From: Devosia yakushimensis
Lineage (GTDB): Bacteria; Pseudomonadota; Alphaproteobacteria; Rhizobiales; Devosiaceae
Assembly: GCF_030159855.1 (NCBI RefSeq)
Contig: NZ_BSNG01000002.1
Span: 45,935 to 109,934, forward strand
Direction of reading: 5' to 3'
Length of the DNA: 64,000 bases
Made by a program: the position numbers and the translations under genes. The notes beneath the pieces were generated by a model, which did no database searches, was not told the DNA's origin, and saw nothing but the letters and a program-made list of their open reading frames with translations. Positions 50,602 to 58,769 of the stretch are shown in pieces. How positions within the stretch are numbered: the first letter of the stretch is position 1; every line of letters starts with the position of its first letter.

Positions 50602-51854
50602 CGCAAATAGCGCTCGGGCCCGAGGTCGGTCATGTCGATCTCAGGCGTCTTGCCGGCAATGAGGTCGGCAATGGCGCGGCCCGAGCCGCAGGCCATGGTC
50701 CAGCCCAATGTGCCGTGTCCGGCATTGATGAAGAGATTGGCCTGTTTGCCGCGCCCCAGCACCGGCGTGCCATCGGGCGTCATCGGCCGCATGCCGGTCC
50801 AGAAGCTGGCGGCCGCCGTGTCGCCGGCACCGGGGAAAAGGTCATTGACGCAATAGGCCAGGGTTTCGCGGCGCTTGGGGTTGAGCCTTGTATTATAGCC
50901 GGACAGCTCGGCCATGCCGCCGACCCGGATCCGGTCGCCCAGGCGGGTAACGGCGATCTTGTAGCTTTCGTCGAGCACGGTCGAGACCGGAGCCTTGGCC
51001 GCATCGCTGATCGGGGCGGTTATCGAATAGCCCTTGACCGGGTAGATGGGCAGTTTGAGGCCCAGTGTCCTGGCCATAAGCGGGGTGAAACTGCCCATGG
51101 CGAGCACATAATGGTCCGCGGTCAGCGTGCCGGCATCGGTCTTGACCGAGGTGATGCGGTCGCCCTGCTGCTCGATGGCCTGGATCGTGGTGTTGAAGCG
51201 GAAGTCGACGCCCAGGGCCCTGGCCATCTCGGCCAGCCTGTTGGTGAAGATGAAGCAGTCGCCGGTTTCGTCATGCGGCAGGCGCAGCCCGCCGGCAATG
51301 GTGGCAGTGGAATTGGCGAGGCCCGGTTCGGCCGCGATGCAGCCGGCGCGGTCGAGCACCTGGTAGGGCACGCCATATTGCTCGAGCACCTCGATATCCT
51401 TGTGGGCGGCATCGACCTGTTTCTGCTCGCGAAAGAGCTGCAATGTGCCCTGCATGCGTTCGTCATAGGCAATGGCCGTTTCGGCGCGCAGGGCGATGAG
51501 CATGTCGCGGCTATATTCGGCAATGCGGACCATGCGGGCCTTGTTGATGGCGTAGGCCTTGCTGGTGCAATTGGCCAGCATGCGCAGGCCCCATTCGATC
51601 ATGGCCGGGTCGAGCGAAGCGCGCAGAATCAGCGGCGGATGGGTCATCATCAGCCATTTGACCGCTTTTTGCGGAATGCCGGGCCCAGCCCAGGGCGAGG
51701 CATAGCCTGGCGAGATTTCCCCGGCATTGGCGAAGCTGGTTTCGAGCGCCGGGCCGGGCTGGCGGTCGATGACCGTGACCTCGTGGCCATCCCGGGCCAG
51801 GTAGTAAGCCGTGGTGGTGCCGATGACGCCGGAGCCGAGGATGAGGATTTTCAT
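50598..51854 (-). CDS. dadA: D-amino acid dehydrogenase
   Basis: FAD enzyme that oxidises D-amino acids, mainly D-alanine, at the membrane. The 418-residue product starts with the dinucleotide motif MKILILGSGVIGTTTAYYLA, contains SFANAGEISPGYASPWAGPGIP, TGMRPMTPDGTPVLG and GHGTLGWTMACGSGRAIADL, all typical of DadA. It is divergent from maeB. It may use D-amino acids from peptidoglycan turnover or from the racemase at 13.5 kb, which is inference. Confidence 0.93.
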   Translation of the reverse strand: MKILILGSGVIGTTTAYYLARDGHEVTVIDRQPGPALETSFANAGEISPGYASPWAGPGIPQKAVKWLMMTHPPLILRASLDPAMIEWGLRMLANCTSKAYAINKARMVRIAEYSRDMLIALRAETAIAYDERMQGTLQLFREQKQVDAAHKDIEVLEQYGVPYQVLDRAGCIAAEPGLANSTATIAGGLRLPHDETGDCFIFTNRLAEMARALGVDFRFNTTIQAIEQQGDRITSVKTDAGTLTADHYVLAMGSFTPLMARTLGLKLPIYPVKGYSITAPISDAAKAPVSTVLDESYKIAVTRLGDRIRVGGMAELSGYNTRLNPKRRETLAYCVNDLFPGAGDTAAASFWTGMRPMTPDGTPVLGRGKQANLFINAGHGTLGWTMACGSGRAIADLIAGKTPEIDMTDLGPERYLR

Positions 51855-52043
51855 GACGAGGGTTCTTCACGATGCAAATGTTGACCGACACTATCGGGCG
51901 GATCGGGGATGTCGATGGAAAAACTGCCATACACGCAGTGTCGCCTGATTTGGTTAGTCTAAGGTCGGGTTTGCGGTGGGGGGAGCGCTGTTCCATACCC
52001 GTGCGCCAGCTAGAAACCGACGTCCTGGGGAGGAGTTACCGAC

Positions 52044-54320
52044 ATGTCCACCGATACCAATAGCCTGCATGATGCGGCGCTGCACTTTCATGAATATCCG
52101 CGTCCGGGCAAGCTTGAGATCGTGGCGACCAAGCCCCTGGCCAATACGCGGGATTTGTCGCTGGCCTATTCGCCTGGTGTCGCCATTCCCTGCGAGGCAA
52201 TCGCGGCCGATCCGCAGGCGGCTTACAAGTACACCGCCAAGGGCAATCTGGTTGCCGTGATCTCCAATGGCACCGCCGTGCTGGGGCTGGGCAATATCGG
52301 GGCGCTGGCCAGCAAGCCGGTGATGGAAGGCAAGGCGGTGCTGTTCAAGAAGTTCGCCGGCATCGATTCCATCGATATCGAGGTCAATGAGCAGGACCCC
52401 AAGCGGTTCATCGAGATCGTGGCGCCGCTGGAGCCCAGCTTTGGCGGGGTTAATCTAGAAGATATCAAGGCGCCGGAATGCTTTGAGATCGAAGAAGCGC
52501 TGCGCGAGCGGATGAATATTCCGGTGTTTCATGACGATCAGCACGGCACCGCCATCATTGTCGCCGCGGCGGTGATCAACGCGATGAAGCTGGTGGGCAA
52601 GGATATTGCCAAGGTCAAGATCGCCACGTCCGGCGCGGGTGCGGCGGCCATTGCCTGCATGAATATGCTGGTGGCGGTGGGGGCCAAACGCGAAAATATC
52701 TGGATCGCGGACTCCAAGGGGCTGGTCACCAAGAAGCGGGACAATTCGGTCGATCGGTGGCGCGGGGCTTTTGCGCAGGATACCGATAAGACTGAGCTCA
52801 GCGAAGTCATGGCAGGCGCCGATATTTATGTCGGGCTGTCCAAGGCCGGGGCGCTCAAGCCCGAGATGATGAAGGATATGGCGGCCAATCCGCTGATCCT
52901 GGCGCTCAGTAATCCCATTCCCGAAATCATGCCGGAACTGGCGCGCGAGGCGCGGCCTGATGCGATGATCTGCACGGGGCGTTCGGACTATCCCAACCAG
53001 GTCAATAATGTGCTGTGCTTCCCCTTCCTGTTCCGGGGAGCGCTGGATTGCGGGGCGACTGTTATCAATGAGGAGATGAAGGCCGCGGCGGCGCATGCCA
53101 TTGCCAGGCTCGCGCATGAGCCGGGGCTGGAGGCTTCGGCGCATGGCGTGCCGGCGATCTTTGGGCCGGAATACCTCATTCCCAATCCGTTCGATCAGCG
53201 GCTGATCCTGCGCATTGCGCCGGCGGTGGCCAAGGCGGCGATGGAGTCCGGGGTGGCGCAGCGGCCGATTGCCGATTTTGCCGCCTATCGCGATAGCCTT
53301 AATCGCTTCGTGTTCCGCTCCGGCATGGTGATGAAGCCGATGCTTGAGCGGGCGCAGGGCGAGGGCAAGCGCATTGCCTTTGCCGATGGCGAGGATGAGC
53401 GCGTGCTGCGCGCCACCCAGGTCATGCTGGAAGACGGCATTGGCCGCTCGATCCTGATCGGGCGACCCTCGGTGATCGAGCAGCGCATCGAGCGCTTCGG
53501 GCTGACGCTCAAGGCGGGGCGCGATTTTGATGTGATCAATCCCGAGGACGATCCGCGCTACCGCGATTATGTCGCGCTATTCCACGAGATTACCGGCCGC
53601 AAGGGCGTGACGCCCGACACGGCAAAAACCATTGTGCGCACCAATACGACGGTGATCGGGGCGCTGGCCGTGCGGCGGGGCGAGGCGGATGCCTTGATCT
53701 GCGGCTTGCAGGGCCGGTTCATCAAGCATGCGCGCGATATTCAATCGGTGATTGGGCTGGCGCCATACAGTTCGCAATTGTCGGCGCTTTCCATGCTGAT
53801 CATGAATCGGGGCGTGTTTTTCCTCGCCGATACCTATGTGAATATCGATCCGAGCGCCGAGGAGATCGTGGCGATCACGCTGCAGGCGCGCGACCATCTC
53901 AAGCGCTTCAATATCGAGGCGCGGGCGGCTTTGCTCAGCTATTCCAATTTCGGCTCGCGCGATGGGGCGACCTCGGAAAAGATGCGCGAAGTGTTCGAGC
54001 GGTTGCAGGAGGTCGCGCCTGATCTCGTCGTCGATGGCGAAATGCAGGGCGATCTGGCGGTGAATGCCGAGCTGCGCGAGCGCTATGTGCCCAATTCGGT
54101 GCTGAAGGGTGAGGCGAACCTGTTGATCTTCCCGAACCTTGAATCGGCGAACCTGTCGATGACGCTGCTCAAGGAGCTCAATAATGCGCTGCCGGTGGGG
54201 CCGATCCTGATGGGCACCAAGCAGCCGGCGCATATTCTGGCGCCGTCGGTGACCAGCCGCGGCGTGGTCAATATGGCGGCGATTGCCGCGACCGAGGCGC
54301 TGGACGTGGCGAACGCGTAG
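52044..54320 (+). CDS. maeB: NADP-dependent malic enzyme (malic enzyme-phosphotransacetylase fusion)
   Basis: Oxidative decarboxylation of malate to pyruvate with NADP. The 758-residue product has the malic enzyme part (1 to about 430; YSPGVAIPCEAI, VFHDDQHGTAIIVAAA, SGAGAAAIACMNML) and a phosphotransacetylase-like regulatory part (about 430-758). This two-part form is the standard MaeB architecture of proteobacteria. GGGAGGAG lies upstream of the ATG. A GC-rich palindrome follows the stop. Confidence 0.96.
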   Translation: MSTDTNSLHDAALHFHEYPRPGKLEIVATKPLANTRDLSLAYSPGVAIPCEAIAADPQAAYKYTAKGNLVAVISNGTAVLGLGNIGALASKPVMEGKAVLFKKFAGIDSIDIEVNEQDPKRFIEIVAPLEPSFGGVNLEDIKAPECFEIEEALRERMNIPVFHDDQHGTAIIVAAAVINAMKLVGKDIAKVKIATSGAGAAAIACMNMLVAVGAKRENIWIADSKGLVTKKRDNSVDRWRGAFAQDTDKTELSEVMAGADIYVGLSKAGALKPEMMKDMAANPLILALSNPIPEIMPELAREARPDAMICTGRSDYPNQVNNVLCFPFLFRGALDCGATVINEEMKAAAAHAIARLAHEPGLEASAHGVPAIFGPEYLIPNPFDQRLILRIAPAVAKAAMESGVAQRPIADFAAYRDSLNRFVFRSGMVMKPMLERAQGEGKRIAFADGEDERVLRATQVMLEDGIGRSILIGRPSVIEQRIERFGLTLKAGRDFDVINPEDDPRYRDYVALFHEITGRKGVTPDTAKTIVRTNTTVIGALAVRRGEADALICGLQGRFIKHARDIQSVIGLAPYSSQLSALSMLIMNRGVFFLADTYVNIDPSAEEIVAITLQARDHLKRFNIEARAALLSYSNFGSRDGATSEKMREVFERLQEVAPDLVVDGEMQGDLAVNAELRERYVPNSVLKGEANLLIFPNLESANLSMTLLKELNNALPVGPILMGTKQPAHILAPSVTSRGVVNMAAIAATEALDVANA

Positions 54321-54338
54321 GTAGAGGACCACGATGCT

Positions 54339-54363
54339 GTCCCCTCCCCCAGGGGGAGGGGAC
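54339..54363. terminator. perfect 12-bp palindrome after maeB
   Basis: GTCCCCTCCCCC (54339-54350) and its exact complement (54352-54363) around one A. There is no uridine run. It lies between convergent maeB and the VOC gene and could act as a REP-like stop for both. Confidence 0.45.
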
Positions 54364-54398
54364 GATAGGGCTGATGGATGCCCGCCCGGCCTGATTGG

Positions 54399-54797
54399 CT
54401 ATGCCTTGCCCTGGCCGATGGCCCAGGTCACGCCATGGGGGTCTTTGAGCTGGCCATAGGTGTCGCCCCAGAACTGCACTTCGAGCGGCATGGTGACGGT
54501 GGCGCCGGCGGCGACGGCCCGGTCGAACCAGCTTTTGGCGTCGTCGACCTGCAAATGCAAGTTGTAGCCCTGTGGCGCGACGGCCGGGAAGCCGTGTTCG
54601 GGGAAGAAATCGGAGAGAAATAGCGGCGCGCCGTTGATCTCGATATGGGCGTGCATCACGCGCGGATCGTCGCTACTGGCCGCATTGCGGTCGCGTTCAA
54701 TGGCGCCGAAGGCCTTCTTGTAGAATTCGATGGCATCGGCGACGCCATCGACATTGATATAGGGGGTAAGGCCACTGGTGGCTGGTGTGTCGGTCAT
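54399..54797 (-). CDS. VOC family protein, PhnB-like
   Basis: The 132-residue product opens TPYINVDGVADAIEFYKKAFGA and has MHAHIEINGAPLFLSDFFPE and WGDTYGQLKDPHGVTWAIG, the pattern of PhnB-type glyoxalase-fold proteins. Activity of most members is unknown. It is followed by a YciI-family gene on the same strand, a common pairing in this group of small genes. Confidence 0.85.
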   Translation of the reverse strand: MTDTPATSGLTPYINVDGVADAIEFYKKAFGAIERDRNAASSDDPRVMHAHIEINGAPLFLSDFFPEHGFPAVAPQGYNLHLQVDDAKSWFDRAVAAGATVTMPLEVQFWGDTYGQLKDPHGVTWAIGQGKA

Positions 54798-54879
54798 GCT
54801 GATCCTCCTCCAAAAAACTAGTCATGCAAGCACGACGAGCCGAAGGCGGCCAGTCAGACAGCGGGCCCAAAATATTCCG

Positions 54880-55254
54880 TCAGGCCCCGATCTGGCTGGG
54901 CTTGAAGATCGCCAAGGGGCGGATTTCATAGGCGCCCATGCCGGGATTGGCCCGGGCCAGGTCCTTGGCGAAGTCGATCGCCTCATCGAGCGTGTCGCAA
55001 TCGGCAACGAAGAAGCCGAGAAACTGTTCCTTGGTTTCGGCAAAAGGACCATCGATGACGAGCGGTTCGCCCGAGGTCTTGCGCAATGTGGTGGCGGCGC
55101 TCGTGGGCTTGAGCCGGGCGACCGGACCGAGCTTGCCCTTGGTCTTCATGGCATCCTCGACCTGGGCCAGGCGAACCATGCAGGCATCGTCCTCCTCCTT
55201 GCTCCAGGTGGCGACGGCGTTTTCGTCATTGTAACACAGCACGGCATACAGCAT
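54880..55254 (-). CDS. YciI family protein (DGPF domain)
   Basis: The 124-residue product starts MLYAVLCYNDENAV and has the name-giving motif VIDGPFAETKEQFLGFFVAD. Related proteins often occur beside ECF sigma factors of the SigJ type, but none is found here. No enzymatic activity is established. It is upstream of the VOC gene and probably co-transcribed. Confidence 0.87.
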   Translation of the reverse strand: MLYAVLCYNDENAVATWSKEEDDACMVRLAQVEDAMKTKGKLGPVARLKPTSAATTLRKTSGEPLVIDGPFAETKEQFLGFFVADCDTLDEAIDFAKDLARANPGMGAYEIRPLAIFKPSQIGA

Positions 55255-55410
55255 GGCCCGGTTCCTCCTCGGCGGCTCGGTGTGCGACTATGCGCAAAAC
55301 CGGCAAAGGCTCCAGTCCTTTTTGATGCCGGGGGCGCATTGACCCGACTCTGATTGCGCTCTAGCCCTAACTGTCCGCGCAGCGCGCTGACGTGTCGGAG
55401 GGAAACGCAT

Positions 55411-56472
55411 ATGGATTATCGCTATCTCGGCCGCTCGGGCCTCAAGGTTTCGGTGCTGACCATGGGCACGATGACCTTTGGCGGTTCGGAAAAGGTGGGC
55501 CATACGGCCCAGGCCGACGCGACACGGCAAATCGATCTGTGCCTCGATCACGGCATCAACCTGCTCGACACCGCCAATGTCTATAATGCCGGGGTCTCCG
55601 AAGAGATGATCGGGGTGGCGCTGAGCGAGCATGGCCGGCGGCAAAAGGCTTTGATCGCGACCAAGGTGCGCTTCAGGATGGGCGATGGGCCCAATGAGGT
55701 GGGGTTGAGCCGCCATCACATCGTCGCCCAGGCCGAAGCGAGCTTGAAACGGCTCAAGACCGATGTCATCGATCTCTACCAGGTGCACGAATGGGACGGG
55801 ATGACGCCTATCGAGGAGACGATGGAAGCGCTCGATACGCTCGTGCGGCAAGGCAAGGTGCGCTATATCGGCTGCTCGAATTATTCGGGCTGGCACATCA
55901 TGAAGGCGCTGGCGGCGGCCGACAAGAATCATGGCCAGCGGTTCATCTCCCAGCAGATCCACTACACATTGCATTCCCGCGAGGCCGAATATGAGCTGGT
56001 GCCGATCAGCCAGGACCAGGGCCTGGGCATTCTGATCTGGTCGCCGCTGGCCGGCGGCCTGCTGTCGGGCAAGTATCGCCGCGACGGCGGGCCCGATGCC
56101 GGCCGCCATGTCGGCGGTTTCCGCGAGCCGCCGGTCGATGACTGGGACAAGCTTTATGACATTGTCGATGTCATCGTCGCCATTGCCCGGGAACGGGACG
56201 TGTCGGGCGCGCAGGTGGCGCTGGCCTGGGCGCTGGGGCGGCCAGGGGTGACCTCGGCCATTATCGGGGGGCGTAGCGAAGCCCAGTTCCGCGACAATCT
56301 GGCGGCGGCTGAACTCAAGCTCAGCGCCGAGGAACGGGCAAAGCTCGATGCGGTCAGCAGGCCGCCGCTGCTCTACCCCTATTGGCACCAGACTTTTACC
56401 GCCAATGACCGGCTCGGTCCGGCGGACCAAGACCTGCTCTCAACCTATGTGGAAGATTTCAAACGTGGCTGA
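55411..56472 (+). CDS. aldo/keto reductase
   Basis: The start MDYRYLGRSGLKVSVLTMGTM has GGAGGG upstream. The 353-residue TIM-barrel NADPH oxidoreductase shows the catalytic Asp and Tyr in LDTANVYNAG, Lys in IATKVRF and His in YQVHEWD, with SAIIGGRSEAQFRDNL binding cofactor. Substrate unknown. The stop overlaps the next gene by eight bases. Confidence 0.92.
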   Translation: MDYRYLGRSGLKVSVLTMGTMTFGGSEKVGHTAQADATRQIDLCLDHGINLLDTANVYNAGVSEEMIGVALSEHGRRQKALIATKVRFRMGDGPNEVGLSRHHIVAQAEASLKRLKTDVIDLYQVHEWDGMTPIEETMEALDTLVRQGKVRYIGCSNYSGWHIMKALAAADKNHGQRFISQQIHYTLHSREAEYELVPISQDQGLGILIWSPLAGGLLSGKYRRDGGPDAGRHVGGFREPPVDDWDKLYDIVDVIVAIARERDVSGAQVALAWALGRPGVTSAIIGGRSEAQFRDNLAAAELKLSAEERAKLDAVSRPPLLYPYWHQTFTANDRLGPADQDLLSTYVEDFKRG

Positions 56473-57148
56473 TTTCCTGTTCGAGCCCTATGCGCCGGTA
56501 AGTGTTCCCATTGCGCGGGGCGGGCTGTTCGCGGTGCGGCGCATCTATTGCGTGGGCCGCAATTATGCCGAGCATATCCGCGAAATGGGCAATGACGTGC
56601 GCGACCCGCCGTTCTTTTTCGCCAAGCCGGCCGATGCGGTCGTTGTGGGAGGCGCCAGCATACCCTATCCGCCGCAGACCGAGGATTTCCACCACGAGAT
56701 CGAGCTGGTCGTGGCCATCGGCAAGGAAGGGGCAGATATTCCGGTCGATCAGGCGCTGACCCATGTCTATGGCTATGCGGCCGGGCTCGATATGACCCGG
56801 CGGGACCTGCAGGCCGTGGCCAAAAAGGCCGGGCGGCCGTGGGAAATGGCCAAGGCGTTTGATCATTCCGCGCCTATCGGCACGATCGAGCCGGCCAGCG
56901 AGATCGGTCACCCCGCCAAGGGCGCGATCACGCTGTCGGTCAATGGAGTGGTGCGCCAGAAGGGTGATCTTTCCGAGCAGATCTGGAGCGTCAGCGAGGC
57001 CATTGCCTATCTCAGCGGGTTCGTGACGCTGAAACCGGGCGATCTCATCATGACCGGCACGCCGGCAGGCGTGGGGGCCGTGGCCAGGGGTGATGTGCTC
57101 GAAGGGGCGATCGAGGGCGTGGGTAGCGTGCGGACCACGATCGCCTGA
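56465..57148 (+). CDS. fumarylacetoacetate hydrolase family protein
   Basis: The start is GTG 56465 inside the end of the AKR gene, with GGAAG upstream; the ATG at 56447 is an alternative. The 227-residue product has YCVGRNYAEHIREMG, FFFAKPADAVV, the metal ligands in DFHHEIELVVAIG, and LIMTGTPAGVGAV, typical of bacterial FAH proteins such as acylpyruvases or oxaloacetate decarboxylases. Its stop TGA shares one base with the next ATG. Confidence 0.92.
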   Translation: MADFLFEPYAPVSVPIARGGLFAVRRIYCVGRNYAEHIREMGNDVRDPPFFFAKPADAVVVGGASIPYPPQTEDFHHEIELVVAIGKEGADIPVDQALTHVYGYAAGLDMTRRDLQAVAKKAGRPWEMAKAFDHSAPIGTIEPASEIGHPAKGAITLSVNGVVRQKGDLSEQIWSVSEAIAYLSGFVTLKPGDLIMTGTPAGVGAVARGDVLEGAIEGVGSVRTTIA

Positions 57149-58236
57149 TGCCGGTCTGGTCGCCCCAGCAGGATGCGGCGCTGGTCGCCGTGTCCAATTG
57201 GCTCAAGGACCGCGACGGCCCGCAGGTGTTCCGCCTGTTCGGCTGGGCCGGAACGGGCAAGTCGACGCTGGCCGTGCATCTGGCGCAGGACGTCAAGAGT
57301 GTCAAATATGCCGCCTTTACCGGCAAGGCCGCCTTGGTCATGCGCAAGCGCGGCTGCAAGGGCGCCCAGACCATCCATAGCCTGATCTATACTTTGGTCA
57401 GCGAAAAGGAAGGCGAGCCGCGTTTCGTGCTCGACGATGAATCCCCGGCGGCCGATGCCGATCTCATCGTCATCGATGAAGTCTCGATGGTGGACGAGCA
57501 ATTGGGGCGGGACCTCCTGTCGTTTGGGGTCAAGGTGCTGGTGCTGGGCGATCCGTTCCAATTGCCGCCGGTGCAGGGCGCGGGCTTTTTCACTGCGGAC
57601 GAGCCCGATGTCATGCTGACCGAAATTCATCGCCAGGCGGCGGATAATCCGATCATCGCGCTGTCCATGCAGGTGCGCGAAGGCGGCCATATCGAGCGCG
57701 GTCGCTATGGGGAGAGCCTGGTGGTGGGGCGCGACGAGGTGGATCGCGACGCGGTGCTGGAGGCCGACCAGGTGCTGGTGGGGCGCAACAAGACGCGCCT
57801 GCAATATAACGACCGGTTGCGCGAGCTGCGCGGCCTGCCGTTTCACGAGCCGGTGGTGGGTGACCGCATGGTGTGCCTGCGCAACAATGCGCGCAAGCGC
57901 CTGCTCAATGGGCAGATCTGGATCGTCACCGATGTCAGCCGCAAGGCCAATGGCAAATATTCGCTGCTGCTGGGGGCCGATGAGGGCAAGGGCGAGGCCA
58001 AGGTTTTGACGCACAAGGCGTTTTTCTCGGGCGAGGAAGATGCCATGAGCTGGCCCGAGCGGCGGCAATATGACGAATTCACCTTTGGCTATTGCCTGAC
58101 CGTCCACAAGGCGCAGGGCAGCCAATGGGACAATGTCTATCTGTTCGACGAGAGCTTCGTGTTCCGCGAGGAGCGGGCGCGCTGGCTCTATACCGGTATT
58201 ACGAGGGCCGCCGAAAAGATCACGGTGGTATCGTGA
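57148..58236 (+). CDS. RecD2-like ATP-dependent DNA helicase
   Basis: The 362-residue superfamily 1B helicase has Walker A GWAGTGKST, FTGKAALVMRKRGC (motif Ia), VIDEVSMVD (motif II), GDPFQLPPV (motif III), LTEIHRQAADNP (motif IV) and the C-terminal TVHKAQGSQWDNVYLFDES and YTGITRA (motifs V-VI). It lacks the N-terminal extension of true RecD2, so it resembles a compact Dda-type enzyme. It starts within the FAH stop (TGATG), so it is translated together with two metabolic genes. Confidence 0.9.
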   Translation: MPVWSPQQDAALVAVSNWLKDRDGPQVFRLFGWAGTGKSTLAVHLAQDVKSVKYAAFTGKAALVMRKRGCKGAQTIHSLIYTLVSEKEGEPRFVLDDESPAADADLIVIDEVSMVDEQLGRDLLSFGVKVLVLGDPFQLPPVQGAGFFTADEPDVMLTEIHRQAADNPIIALSMQVREGGHIERGRYGESLVVGRDEVDRDAVLEADQVLVGRNKTRLQYNDRLRELRGLPFHEPVVGDRMVCLRNNARKRLLNGQIWIVTDVSRKANGKYSLLLGADEGKGEAKVLTHKAFFSGEEDAMSWPERRQYDEFTFGYCLTVHKAQGSQWDNVYLFDESFVFREERARWLYTGITRAAEKITVVS

Positions 58237-58240
58237 GCGA

Positions 58241-58573
58241 TCAGCCGGCGCTGATCTTGAGTTCGCGGATCAGCTCGCCTTCGAGGATGAAGGTAAAGAC
58301 GCTGTCGCCGGTGAAGAAGGAACTGGCCCAATGGGTATCGAGCGAGATGCGGTCCGCGCCTTGCGCGATGACTTCGCCATAGTTCAGGACGCCCTTGGCG
58401 CCGATCAGCTCCTTGGCGCTCCAGCCCAGAATGGCCTCGTGTCCGCCAAAGCGGCGGCCCCAATCTTCCACCACGCCATCGGCGGGGAAGAGAGCGATGA
58501 AGGCGGCGGTATCGCCGGCATTGACGGCGCTGCGGAAAGTCTCGAGAGCGGCAGGCAAAGGGGTATCCGGCAT
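58241..58573 (-). CDS. SnoaL-like / NTF2-fold protein
   Basis: The 110-residue product has the cone-like fold pattern: LETFRSAVNAGDTAAFIALFPADGVVEDWGRRFGGHEAILGW, and a C-terminal strand set VFTFILEGELIRELKI. Such proteins are isomerases or ligand carriers, or have unknown roles. It is convergent with the helicase gene with four bases between. A GTG/ATG choice is not an issue. Confidence 0.8.
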   Translation of the reverse strand: MPDTPLPAALETFRSAVNAGDTAAFIALFPADGVVEDWGRRFGGHEAILGWSAKELIGAKGVLNYGEVIAQGADRISLDTHWASSFFTGDSVFTFILEGELIRELKISAG

Positions 58574-58769
58574 GGTCCCTCACAAGGCGCGGCAGCGCCA
58601 TAACAAAGCCAAACTTAGCCCAGTGCAGCGGCCGGTGTGAAGTCTTGCGGCCAAGTTCGCCCAATTGCTGACGAATTTTGCCTCGCGGCGCGCTTGCGTA
58701 TGCCGCAATGATACCCCATCTTCGCGCTAGAGATTTCACAACAGGTCACAATACTTGCGGAGGCGCTGA

